Assembly: GCA_963682025.1 (NCBI GenBank)
Contig: OY821519.1
Span: 160,201,457-160,265,456, forward strand
Source: Cordilura impudica
Lineage: Eukaryota > Arthropoda > Insecta > Diptera > Scathophagidae
Direction: 5' to 3'
DNA length: 64,000 bases
The notes beneath the pieces were generated by a model. It was not told the DNA's origin, ran no database searches, and worked only from the letters and a program-made list of their open reading frames with translations. Shown in pieces: positions 19,845-29,898 of this stretch (its first letter is position 1; every line of letters starts with the position of its first letter). The position numbers and the translations under genes are program-made.

Positions 19845-20045
19845 GTGAATTACATTCACCAAAACATGGACCAGTGAATTACATTCACCAAAACATGGAC
19901 CAGTGAATTACATTCACCACGACGGGTAGTGAATTACATTCACCACGACGGGTAGTGAATTACATTCACCAATCCACGGACCGGTGAATTACAATCACCC
20001 CAAACCCAATTACTTTCCCACGACAGAGGGGTGAATTACATTCAC
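19845..20045 (+). repeat. ATTACAT hairpin array 1 (7 units) in the U3 part of the solo LTR
   Basis: Seven inverted repeats GTGA-ATTACAT-TCAC start at 19845, 19874, 19903, 19929, 19955, 19984 and 20031, with periods of 29, 29, 26, 26, 29 and 47 bases. One unit (19984) has ATTACAA in the loop and a longer stem (GGTGA/TCACC). All lie upstream of the TATA box. Confidence 0.95.
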
Positions 20046-20276
20046 TCAACACTACGAACACAATACGCACCTTTACACCCACCTACAACCAACCATCAAA
20101 CCATCAAACATCAAACCACACCACACACACACACCAACCATAAAACACCAGAGAAACAAGTAACGAAGAGCACACTACACATCGGTTGCGTGGGGCTCTC
20201 TTATCAAACCATTGAGAGTTCTCTTACAACCATTGAGAGTCTGTGGTCGCGACAAAGCGACATGGTTGTACGAGAA

Positions 20277-20286
20277 TATAAAAAGG
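20277..20286 (+). promoter_or_regulatory. TATA box of the solo LTR
   Basis: TATAAAAAGG, a near-canonical RNA polymerase II TATA box, lies about 490 bp into the LTR. A start about 30 bp downstream (near 20310) would put hairpin array 2 in the transcript leader. Confidence 0.6.
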
Positions 20287-20422
20287 CGCACAACGAACAA
20301 AAGTGATGATTACTTCGAGAACCGGCAAAGGGTACACATCGATAAGGAAACCAACAGGACGCACAGGCGATCGTGAGCACAAAGTAAATTGGTAAGAAAC
20401 CACAAGATTTATTTTTATTTAG

Positions 20423-20693
20423 GAGCGGGATTACATCCAGCTCAGAATAGTAGCGAATTACATTCGCTAGTGGGGAGGGATCACATCCGTCCCAAGCGTA
20501 GAAGGCAGGATAACCAAGTGTAGGAGCGGGATTACATCCAGCTCAGAGTAGTGGCGAATTACATTCGCTAGTGGAGGGATTACATCCGTCCCCAGATAGA
20601 AGACAGGAGTTTAAGAGTGTAGGGCCTGAATTACATTCAGCCAAAGAGTAGGGGCGAATTACATTCACCCATCATTGTGTTGGATTACATCCA
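20423..20693 (+). repeat. ATTACAT hairpin array 2 (9 units) downstream of the TATA box
   Basis: Nine more units keep the ATTACAT heptamer but change the arms together: GAGCxGG/CCxGCTC (20423, 20524), TAGCGA/TCGCTA (20451), GGGAxGG/CCxTCCC with loop ATCACAT (20473), TGGCGA/TCGCTA with a G-T pair (20552), GGAxGG/CCxTCC (20573), CTGA/TCAG (20626), GGGCGA/TCACCC with one mismatch (20652), TGG/CCA (20681). They lie between the likely RNA start and the poly(A) signal. Confidence 0.95.
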
Positions 20694-21397
20694 GCCCAGT
20701 CAGGAGCATAGGGTCTGTAGGCTAGGGAAACTAGGTTCCAGCAGCAGCAATAACTTCGACACATTGAGTCCGTCAGCATCAGCAGCCCATCAACGCCAGC
20801 AGACCATCAGCACCCACGGTACCAGCAACCCCCGTACCCGCCGCACCAGCAGCAACCACAGCCCACAACATAAAACCTACATTGTGAAAATAAAATTATA
20901 TATATATAAAAATTTGCGTATAAATAAATATATACGAACAAGAAAATTAAGTGAAGTGAAGTGTTTCCAATATATAAATTATAGTGAAAGGACCTTGGGA
21001 CAGCTGAGCTATCTCAGCTTCAAACCCGGATCAACCGGAGGTTCCTTACAGTCACGCAAAATAAACTTTTGGTGTGGGGGGGGGGTCAGCACTTGGTGGT
21101 GGGGGTGGTCAGCACTTGGGGGGAAGGGGAATTCAATAACGGCATGGGTGGGTAAAATTCCCAAAACGAAATCAGAATAAACACATGGGCACTTCATAGG
21201 GCAGCCAAAATCCTAAAAAACACGTTCAAAAACATAGTCAAACTTTAACCTCAATTATCTCGAAACTACCTTTTTCGAAATAAAAACTTCAAAATGCTGT
21301 AACTTCGTCAATTTTTGAGATTTTTGCATGATTTTGGTGTCATTTTGTTCAGAATTTTGTCCTTTATCCATTGGTATCAAAAATTCGATTTTGACCA

Positions 21398-21439
21398 CTG
21401 GCAAGATAAGGTCCCTTTCCTCATGTCGCGTCACATATA
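21398..21439 (-). repeat. Right terminal inverted repeat of the DUF7869-type transposon
   Basis: CTGGCAAGATAAGG ... CATGTCGCGTCACATATA, the inverse of 16717-16758. Flanking TATA is shared. Confidence 0.9.
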
Positions 21440-21731
21440 CAATTCGTTGAACTGAAAAGCACTAAAGGCTCGTTTCCGCATACACCGTAATCGTCGACGA
21501 AAACGAAATTGCATACATTTGCAACGAAAAAAAGTTCGTTCCAGAAATCGGCGACGAAAACTAGCAACGTAACGGCCGCGTTCAGCAACGAAAAACTAGC
21601 CATTTGGTGACGGAACGAAAACAACATAGACTAGGTTGTTTTCGTTGCTGTAGGAACGAAATGTGATATTTACAGAGTTGCTAATCAAAAATTGTGCGAC
21701 TGAGGTGTTAATAAAAATGTAAATAAAAAAA

Positions 21732-23713
21732 GTGCGACATCTTATTCATTTGTTTTTTGTGAGTAAAAAATTACAATTTTCTTTGTGCGACGAGGAAAGG
21801 ATCATTGACTTTGTCAAAAATAATGAAATTTTGTACAATGTACGACATGCACAGTTCCGTGACAGTGTACGGAAGAATCAAGTGTGGTTGAAATTGGCAG
21901 ATGAGTTAAATGCAGAAAGTATGTATATTTATTTCATTTTATTTTGTTAAAATATAGCATGGTGAAAGATTTGTTAAATTGATCGGTCCTGCCATGCAAC
22001 CGCTCCAACTCCATTGAAATAATCTTTCAATTTGTCCCGAATTATTTATGCTTCATTGTTTGGTCGGCCACCAGCTGTTGCATTTGCAATTGGAATCAAA
22101 TTATTAACTGGGATAGTCAAGTCGTCTGTATATCCGAATATGGTCTCTGCCGGTGAATTTATTTTTTCGGAACGCATCATATTGTGCAATATACATGCCG
22201 CAACAATAACATCGTCGATTGTTTCCGGGGTAGTAATGCCAATTGGTGTGTGAAAAACACGGAAATATGAAGCCATAATTCCAAACGCATTCTCCGTTGT
22301 TCTTCTAGCACGGGAATGGCGGTAATTATAAATTGCTTTGCATCGATCATGTAGTGATTGTTGTCTTGGATATGGTTTCATGAAGTTTTTGTGCAAGGCA
22401 AATGCTTCATCACCAAGTATAACATTTGGCAAAACAGCTTCAGTGTATGGTAGAGCATTCGGCGGTGGAATATTAAATTGCTCGTTGTTAATTCTTTGGC
22501 CCATTTCGCCTTTTAAGTAAATGCCAGCATCCCCTTCTCGGCCATATGAGCCAACGTCTACCGCTGTGAACTTGTAATTTGCATTGACCATCGCCAAAAG
22601 TACAATTGAATGAAAATCTTTGTAGTTAAAAAAGGCTGAGCCAGTCTTGGGTGGAGATTTTATTCGTACATGTTTGCCATCAATTGCCCCACAACAATTC
22701 GGATAGTTCCATTTGGTTGAAAAATCAGCAATATTCTTAGTGAATGATTCAGTCGTTGGTGCTGGCATCGCTGTCCCCAAAAAATGTTTCACAATAGATG
22801 CAAGGCATTTTGGAATAATTTTACAAATTGTTGATTTGTGTGCCCTGAATTGAAAGGCCAACGATGCAAATGTTTCACCAGTCGCTAGATATCTGAAATA
22901 CATAACAAAATATTTTAATAAAGTTTTATTTATATTTATTTAGTTGATGCTGTGAAAAAAAAATGGGTACATATGCGCGACAATTTCGTTCGGATGCAAA
23001 CAAAAAAAAACCACTGGAAACCCAACGACCTCTTCAAAGCGACATGAATCGATGATGTTTCTTTTAGATACATCCATTTTGAAGCGGAAGTAAATATCTG
23101 GTTTTTACCAAAATAAACATCATTTAAAATGTTCTTATTTTTTTAATTTTTAGAACCGTAACCAACTTGCGAAGCATCAACAACCAACGACGCATCACCA
23201 TTCACCCAGGCATCATTATGCACTGAAGCATCTCCTGAGTTATGCTTACAAATTGACTTGGAGCAGTCCGGAATGGATTTCAATTTGGAGAATATCTCGG
23301 ATATAAACGAAGCCACAGATGGTCGTACCAGCAGCAATACATCTTGCGCAGATAGTCGGCCTAGCAGCTTCGATATCGAAACTCCACAGTCTAGTCGAAA
23401 CAAACGACGTACTCCATCTTGCGACCCCATAAATGATCTACTCCGTGAACTGATTACAACGCGCAAGCAAAAACCAGTGGATTTTTTGCAACCCACAACA
23501 AAGTCGAAGGACCATTTGGACCAACTTTTTGAATCTATTGCCACTACAATGCGTACATTCCCGACCATGTCGATCGCAAAATTGAAATTGAAAATTTCAC
23601 AGATTGTCGGTGAAGAAGAAGTTTCTTTGGCTGAACAAGAACAATTGACTGAAGTGCTATGCAACTCAAATGCCTCGCCGACCGAACATTTACATATCGA
23701 TCCATTACAATAA
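21732..23713 (+). pseudogene. MADF-BESS DNA-binding protein gene of the Harbinger element, 3 exons
   Basis: Exon 1 (to 21918, donor GTATGT) carries the MADF start: EERIIDFVKNNEILYNVRH and VWLKLADELNAE. Exon 2 starts at 22944 after TTATTTAG and joins in frame with DAVKKKWVHMRDNFVR, the MADF end. It then meets a frameshift before a possible donor at about 23088. Exon 3 starts at 23154 and holds an acidic linker and a BESS-type tail (FESIATTMRTFPTMSIAKLKLKISQIV, about 23530-23620) to TAA at 23711. A TAA at 23159 and the exon-2 shift make it a pseudogene. MADF-BESS partners bind the transposon ends and help the transposase. Confidence 0.75.
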
Positions 23714-24116
23714 TGCCCATATATGTTTTAACATTTTTATTTAATAAAAAGCCATTTCTTACCTTGAGGAAATGCAAAATTTTTTGCCTTGGTGTCATTG
23801 GTTCTCTGTTCCAGGCGGTAGGTATTCCTTCCAAATCACATTTGGTAGTATCCAGCACAGATTCAAAAAGATGAAGTCTCAAACGAAAATATTCTTTAAA
23901 TTTGGTATCATCATCCATCAAATAACGATCAATTAAGATATTGTGTGCACCTTCTCTTGCCCGCTGTTTGTACATCACGTGGATATTTTTTCTGCTTTTC
24001 TTTACTTTTAATATTAACAGCAGTAACAAATCTTCTTCATACTCCTCCTGAGCCATATTATAGGCTGCAATTCGACGATTTGCCTCGTTAATTTCATCGA
24101 CACTGTAATTTTCCAT
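22046..24116 (-). pseudogene. PIF/Harbinger transposase (HARBI1-like), 2 exons
   Basis: Exon 1 (24116-23763) encodes 118 aa ending MTPRQKILHFLK before a clean donor (AAG/GTAAGA). Exon 2 runs from about 22892 (after TGTATTTCAG) to 22046 and starts YLATGETFASLAFQFRAH. Catalytic residues: Asp in CCGAIDGKHVRI, Asp in VILGDEAF and Glu in RRTTENAFGI, so the DDE triad is intact. As written, the exon junction is one base out of frame, so either this copy is broken there or the splice differs. The nuclease cuts the transposon out at TAA-type sites. Confidence 0.85.
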
Positions 24117-24445
24117 ATTTTTTGTATTTAATCAATACTTATTTTCTATGCACAATATTACACTTCACAATGACAACTAAAAAAAATTCCGTTCAGTTTC
24201 TGTATTATGCCGCAACGCTCCCAACTGAAACGAAAACGATTAGCAACGAAACGGTGCCGTACAACAACGTTTTCAGTTTCAGTTTTCGTGAAAACTTTAG
24301 TGAAAATATTAGGAAAATTTTTTCTTGCACATATATTTTTCCCATACGTATTTAATGTGAATACATCCGTAATTGCGTGAATTTTTTTTTCTCACTTTCG
24401 CGTAATTGTCCTGACGAAACTTAAAAAATTGAACAGATTTTTTGC

Positions 24446-25568
24446 ATGGACTGGCAGGCGATACTAGGCCAGTGTAGAGCGATTAGGGAAGAATTTGAAA
24501 AATCACATAAATGCCGCAACACTGACAGGCCTACCAGGGAAGATACAGTGGAAAAACATATGAAAAACCTCTACTTACGACTCGAAGAAATACGAGTATT
24601 ACTGAACGTAAATTATAAGTGTCTGACATCCGCACACAAGGTTGCAGGAGAGGGTTTTTTCATTGATCTAAGAAATAAACTTATTAGTGTAGCGGCCTGC
24701 AGGGGCACTGAGGAGAAGTTACCACACTCATTACATGAAAGGGTGAAATTTACCGATCATATAGAACAATTGCCAATTCCAAAAGAAGCAATCGATGCAA
24801 CCATGCCTCAATCAGCATCAGAATTTCTCAGGACAGCATCCAGAATTATACCTGACTTTGACGGTAGGGCAGAGAACCTACAAAGTTTTCTGGATGCATT
24901 AACACTGGTGGACTCAATCGCTGACGACCAAGATGCAGTGGCCGTCAATTTGGTAAAGAAAAAATTGAAGAGAACAGCACGTACCCTTATAGAGGGTAAT
25001 GAGGCCAATTTGGCCAGCATTATCGCTCGGCTGAAAACAACAGTCAAGGGCGAGTCTGTTGAAGTGCTGTCGGCAAAAATTATGAATCTCAGACATGGTG
25101 GTAAGTCACCCAATGATTACACTAAAGAAATAGAGGAACTGGCAAAAAGGCTACAAAGTGCCTACATGGCTGACGGCTTGGCAACAACCGTAGCCGAAAA
25201 ATACATTACCAACATTGCGGTTAAAGTAATGACGAGGAGCTGCCTTGTAATGGAAACCGGCCAATTTAGCACGCTTAACGATGCTGTGGCTAAATTCATA
25301 AATAGCTCCACAGACTCGGCAAAAAATAATACTGTAATGTATTATAATAAAAACGGAAATGCTACCCAGAACCAAAAACGTGGTCGTTCCTATGGAAATT
25401 TCTGGTGGGAGTAATTATGTCCAGACTGGTAACTACGGTGGGCGATACAACCGCCGTAATAATAATAACAACAGAAACTACAACAACGACAATAGTCGCT
25501 TCAGATATAATAATGTCAGGGCAATGTACGTAGAGGAGGAAAACATGCAATTCCCAAGTACTCATTAA
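24446..25568 (+). pseudogene. gag: Element A Gag
   Basis: The ATG at 24446 opens 322 aa. The capsid region carries IIPDFDGRAENLQSFLDAL (about residues 137-156), matching the mdg1/412 position of PTFNG in element B, and KIMNLRHGGKSPNDYT. A frameshift near 25370-25410 moves the Asn/Arg-rich tail (YNRRNNNNNRNYNNDN) to another frame, ending at 25568. No zinc knuckle is present, unlike element B. It would form the particle. The start is preceded by Harbinger sequence, so part of the leader is lost or displaced. Confidence 0.8.
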
Positions 25569-25576
25569 GTAGAGAT

Positions 25577-26630
25577 ATGGAAAACGGTAAAATCTTGAAC
25601 ATAAACTTAAATTTAGCGTCATACATTTCGTTAGGATCAACATTCAGTAACAATACTTCTACAAACCTAGTTGATACCGGTGCAGACATTTCGATAATTA
25701 AAATTGGACAAATAGAGAAAGGGAGAATAAAGACAAATAAGACCACTAGCCTAAACGGCATTGGGAGTGTTACAATTTATACAAAAGGGAAAATTGAAAC
25801 TTACCACATATTCAATAAAATACTAATAGAACATGAATTCCATGTAGTAGAAGATGGATTCCCAATTCCATCTGATGTAATACTCGGGCTTGATTTCATC
25901 AAAAAGTACAATTGTGTACTAAAATATAGAATAGCTCAGAATATGATGGTATTGAGACCAAACGATTTTCCTACTAGCAGATTCCAGCACTCGAAATTCG
26001 AGTGCAAATTCTATGAATTTTTTTTTTTCATTTAATAAAAACCCTAAAGGTATGTTTCACAATTCAACTCATTTTAAATGAAGAAAACAAACTCAACACA
26101 TTAACACAAAGACATTATCAAATTTAATAAACACACACATAGCATTGTGTAATTTTATGTATGTGTTAGTAGCAACTTTAAACGATCATAACTCCAAAAA
26201 ATATTCCAGACGATGAAAATCTGTAAATCTGGGTAACAGCTAAAAACAATTACCTTTCAAATGATAAATTTTGTGTCAAATCGGGGTAAAACTGTGAAAC
26301 TTACATCGGTCAAAAGAAATCGCCTTGCATATAAATATTATAGATGTATGAATCTCCAAACATCAATATAATCTCAACACCTGCAAGATCTGAGGTAATT
26401 AGGAAAATATATATAAAGTTTCCACACCCATCAGGAAGGGATATACATAGCTAATACAATTTCGGACTGCAAACAAACGTTAGTTAGAATAATTAACACA
26501 ACAAGTAAAAGCGTAATCCTGTCAAATTTTGATGTACAAACTGAAAATTTGGATGATTACGAAATTACGAAAGCGCCCGGAACCGAAAATAGCAATGAAA
26601 AATTAGAAAAATTATCGAAGATTTTCCAAA
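25577..26630 (+). pseudogene. pol: Element A protease and linker, split by a Helitron
   Basis: Protease: LVDTGADISIIKIG near 25668-25710 and LGLDFIKKYNC near 25887-25920. The frame is interrupted after 25973 by a 371-bp insertion and resumes in the same frame at 26345 with SPNINIISTPARSEVI, which aligns with FSVNFVKIPPRSEVV of element B. A further shift comes near 26445 before the RT frame at 26635. Confidence 0.8.
25974..26344 (-). mobile_element. Non-autonomous Helitron, 371 bp
   Basis: Read on the minus strand it starts TCTATAATATTTATATGC (5'-TC) and ends with a perfect stem (GCACTCGA/TCGAGTGC, at 25986-26005) followed 8 bases later by CTAG. It sits exactly between host A (25973) and T (26345), the Helitron target rule. 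There is no target duplication and no coding capacity. Removing it restores the element A reading frame. Confidence 0.88.
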
Positions 26631-26634
26631 GTTC

Positions 26635-27500
26635 GTGAAAAATGAACTCAAGGAATTATGTAAGAAATATATAGATGTCTTTGCGCTTGAAACTGAAAGA
26701 ATTTCAGTAAATAATTTCTGTAAACAGAAATTGCCTTTAAAGGATAATGACCCTACCTATGTTATAAATTATAGAATACCTCATACGCATAAAGAGGAAA
26801 TTACGAAACAGGTAGACAAGTTGATGAACGATGGCATAATAGAGCCATCAGCTTCAGAATTTAATAGCCCGATTTTATTAGTGCTGAAAAAGGCAATAGC
26901 CGGAAGTGATAGGAAAATATGGAGATTAGTAGTAGATTATAGAGGAGTTAATAAGAAATTAATTGCAGATAAATTTCCGTTACCAAGAATAGACGATATT
27001 CTCGACCAACTTGGTAGGACTAAATATTTTTCATGCCTTGATTTAACTTCAGGATTTCACCAAATTGAATTAGATGAAGAAACAAGGGATATTACATCAT
27101 TCTCAACGGATAAGGGTTCATTTCGATTTAAACGCTTACCATATGGGGTCAAAATAGCCCCGAATTCATATCAAAGAATGATTACAATAGCATATGCTGG
27201 ATTCTCACCAGCACAGATGTTTTTGAAACATGCCGAAAATATAACCTTAAATTACATCCGGAAAAGTGCTACTTTTTTGGTCACGAGGTGACTTATTTAG
27301 GGCACAAATGCACAGACAAAGGCATTCTTCCAGATGATAGCAAATTCAAAATAATTCAAGATTATCCAACCCCCAAAAATGCCGATGAAACTAAACGATT
27401 TGTTGTATTTTGCAATTATTATAGACGTTTTGTTCCAAATTTTGCGGAACACGCTCGCCTTTTAACAAGGCTATGTAAAAAGAATGTAAAATTCGAATAG
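26635..27500 (+). pseudogene. pol: Element A reverse transcriptase, catalytic box deleted
   Basis: Motifs: IWRLVVDYRGVNKKL, SCLDLTSGFHQIEL (first Asp) and RLPYGVKIAPNSYQRM. After YAGFSPAQ the sequence jumps to KHAENITLNY, so the YxDD box is deleted. The thumb continues in another frame at 27288-27500 (YLGHKCTDKG, FCNYYRRFVPNFAEHA). No active polymerase is possible. Confidence 0.88.
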
Positions 27501-28134
27501 AACGAGGACTGCCAAAGCATTCGAATATTTAAAGAATTCATTAATGAGTCCAAGGATACTGCAATATCCAAATTTTGATGAAAAATTCTGTATCACTACC
27601 GATGCAAGCAAATATGCGTGCGGTGCCGTACTAAGCCAAGAGTACGATGGGTTAAAACTCCCTATAGCATATGCTTCAAGGTCATTCACTAAAGGTGAAT
27701 TCCTATAGAACAGGAATTAGTGGCTATATACTGGGCAATCACTTATATCAGACCATATATCTATGGCACAAAATTCATAGTAAGAAGTGATCACCGACCA
27801 CTGTCATACCTGTTTTCAATGAAGAACCTATATTCAAAACTGACTAAAAGAATATGATTTTACCGTAGAGTACTTGAGAGGGAAAGATAACCACGGTGCT
27901 GACGCCTTATCTCGAATAGACTTCGATGATATAAAGAACATCAGAAATATCTATATGGTGACGACAAGATCGGGATCAAGAAGAACAACGCTTGGTACAA
28001 AATCAGACAATGAAAACGACAGTATAACGGAAACTCTAAAAATATATGAGACATTGACCATAAGGGAGGTCAAGAAATTTGTTCGCCTAACGTTTGACCT
28101 AAAAGATAGAACACTGAGGTGTTACCTCAGTTAA
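27500..28134 (+). pseudogene. pol: Element A RNase H
   Basis: Across frames: ITTDASKYACGAVLSQE (near 27593-27640), EQELVAIYWAI (27705-27740), SDHRPLSYLFSMKN (27788-27830) and GADALSRIDF (27895-27920). The carboxylate positions are recognisable. At least two indels and a deletion near 27840 break it. The tail continues to 28134 (TTRSGSRRTTLG). Confidence 0.8.
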
Positions 28135-28329
28135 AATCAGGGAAAATCAACTTTAGAGAAAATTAATATAAATGACCGTGTTAATGGGAAAATTGATTTA
28201 GGTCAATTCTTCTCTAGGTTGGAAAGTATAACCGACAGCAAAGGCATACAAAAGTTGCAACTTACATTAAATGATGAAATTTTTAATAAGAATATAGCTT
28301 AAAAAAATTAATAATATCGTTAACGCCAA

Positions 28330-29380
28330 GAAGAATTATGATAACGGCCAAAGAAGAAAAAATAAAATTTTGGAGAAATATCACAACGATCGGTTATACG
28401 GCGGTCATCCAGGAATAGCAAGGATGACGGCAAAATTAGGTGAAAAATATTTTTGGAACGGAATGTCAAGAGACATCCGAAATTACATAAGAAAATGTAA
28501 ATAAAGCCAGACCAACAAATCCCAACCAAAAACAAAGGAACCAATGATAACAACAGAGACGCCAGCCCGGGCATTTGACGTCATCATTATTGATACAATC
28601 GGTCCCTTTATTAGGTCAAATAATGGCAGTGAGTACGCTGTAACCATTATATGTGACCTGACTAAATACTTAATCACTATACCTTTACCTGACAAGCAGG
28701 CAAAGGCAATTTTCGAAAATTTTATTTTAATATATGGTCCTATGCGTAGAATTCTAACTGATATGGGAACTGAGTACAAAAATCAGACCCTGCAAGAACT
28801 TTGTCAGTTGTTGAACATTGAGTATGTCACTTCAACAGCGTACCATCATCAGACTCTAGGTACAATAGAAAGATCACACAGGACATTCAATGAGTATGTT
28901 CGAACATACCTTTCTTTGGTCAGAACGGATTGGGACGAATGGTTGAAATACATCACATATTGCTTTAATACGACACCATCCACTGTCCATGGTTATTGTC
29001 CATATGAGTTATTTTTTGGTAAGAATACTCCTGACTTAAAATTTCTTGATTCGAATATAGTAGACCCACTGTATAACATAGAAGCATATGAGAAGGAGAT
29101 AAAGTATAGACTTCAGCAGGCTCAACAGCGTGCCAGAAGCTTGATAGATAATGAAAAGGTTAACAGTAAGTCACAATACGACAGCGTAACAAGACCAATT
29201 GATATTAGAATAGGAGATTTAGTTCTGATGGAAAATAGTGCAGGTCATAAATTGGATAACTTATTTAAAGGCCCATACTCGGTTAAGGAAATTGACAATT
29301 TAGGCAATTGCACATTATCATTAAGCAATGATAAAACGGTCAAGGTGCATAGGAATAGACTAAGAAAATTTAGGAAATGA
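28330..29380 (+). pseudogene. pol: Element A integrase
   Basis: The zinc domain near 28370-28505 reads YHNDRLYGGHPGIARM and ends IRKCK followed by TAA. The core frame 28544-29380 reads DVIIIDTIGPFI (first Asp), LTDMGTEYKNQ (second Asp) and HHQTLGTIERSHRTF (Glu), and ends with a GPY-type tail (LFKGPYSVKEIDNLG) and VHRNRLRKFRK. The core triad is intact. Only the N-terminal domain is broken. Confidence 0.88.
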
Positions 29381-29898
29381 TTAACAGAATTATGTAAATA
29401 TTGCACATGAACTATATATAGTAAACCATTACCAATAAACAAATATTAAAGTAGACTTAAACCTAAATTTATAATCACAAACTTTAAATTTAACTTAAAA
29501 TTAGAGTTAAAACATAAAAATTAAAACAAGATAAATAAATTTATAATAGAATTATTTTTACAATTGAAATTAAACCTTAATTTAAAATAAAAATTACAAT
29601 TAATACTAGAACTTACAAATTAAAATTTAAATCAAAATAGGATAAGATTAAAATTAAAACTAAAATAAATACAATTTTCAAATAATTATTACAGTTACCT
29701 ATTAATATGAACTAAATAATAAATTTAAAAATAAAATTTAATATTATTTTAAAAAGAGGGAAGGAATAGCTCCCAATAAATTGAAATGTAAATATGAAAA
29801 AAAAAACCTTTAACATTAAATTTTTATAATACCTTCAACATTATAAAGAATGGTCAATCGATTATTGATCATTCTTTTTCTGTAAAAGGGAGGTGTAG
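29381..29898 (+). other. Element A 3' untranslated region and polypurine tract
   Basis: Almost pure A/T, low-complexity AAATTTAAA-like sequence with no ORF. An inverted pair AATGGTCAATCGATTATTGATCATT at about 29849-29873 could form a hairpin. AAAAGGGAGGTGTAG (29884-29898) precedes the LTR as purine tract. Confidence 0.65.

Larger units (their letters stand above)
19784..21050 (+). mobile_element. Solo LTR, 1267 bp, with 4-bp target duplication GTCA
   Basis: TGTGAGGACC at the left and GGTTCCTTACA at the right, with GTCA on both sides (19780-19783, 21051-21054). It has a TATA box (TATAAAAAGG, 20277-20286), an AATAAA at 20889-20894 and a good 5' splice-like GGTAAGA at 20391-20397. It lies between the transposase gene and the right end of the DNA transposon. 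There is no internal element, so it was left by LTR-LTR recombination. The family is not recognised; LTRs over 1 kb occur in Osvaldo/Ulysses-like fly elements. Confidence 0.85.
16717..21439 (+). mobile_element. DNA transposon with DUF7869-type transposase and about 42-bp inverted repeats
   Basis: The left end TATATGTGACGCGACATGA, then GAAAGGGACCTTATC and TGCCAG, is repeated inverted at 21398-21439 with only two mismatches over about 42 bp. The flanking TATA at both ends is either a 4-bp target duplication or part of the repeat. Between the ends lies an intron-containing gene (17166-19568) and a solo LTR. It is inserted in the leader of element A. Confidence 0.85.
21476..24400. mobile_element. 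PIF/Harbinger DNA transposon with two interleaved genes
   Basis: It contains a HARBI1-type transposase on the minus strand and a MADF-BESS protein on the plus strand, the usual two-protein set of PIF/Harbinger elements. The left boundary is guessed at TAA/AGGCTCGTTTCCGC (about 21472-21476). CGAAAACG/CAACGAAA motifs recur in both end regions (21490-21610 and 24210-24270), but I could not pair clear terminal inverted repeats, so both edges are approximate. It lies immediately right of the DUF7869-type transposon, inside element A. Confidence 0.65.

Noticed and set aside
19845..20693. CRISPR-like array
   Set aside because: Repeats are short palindromes with varying arms, spacers are partly identical, and the setting is a eukaryotic LTR. 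Not a CRISPR.
20031..21180. ORFs 20031-20306 and 20677-21180
   Set aside because: Both cross the solo LTR features; composition is biased by Thr/His and Gln/Ser repeats. The second one runs over the LTR end at 21050 into the transposon.
21440..24400. Clear terminal inverted repeats for the Harbinger element
   Set aside because: CGAAAACG/CAACGAAA motifs occur near both ends but no convincing inverted alignment could be made by eye.
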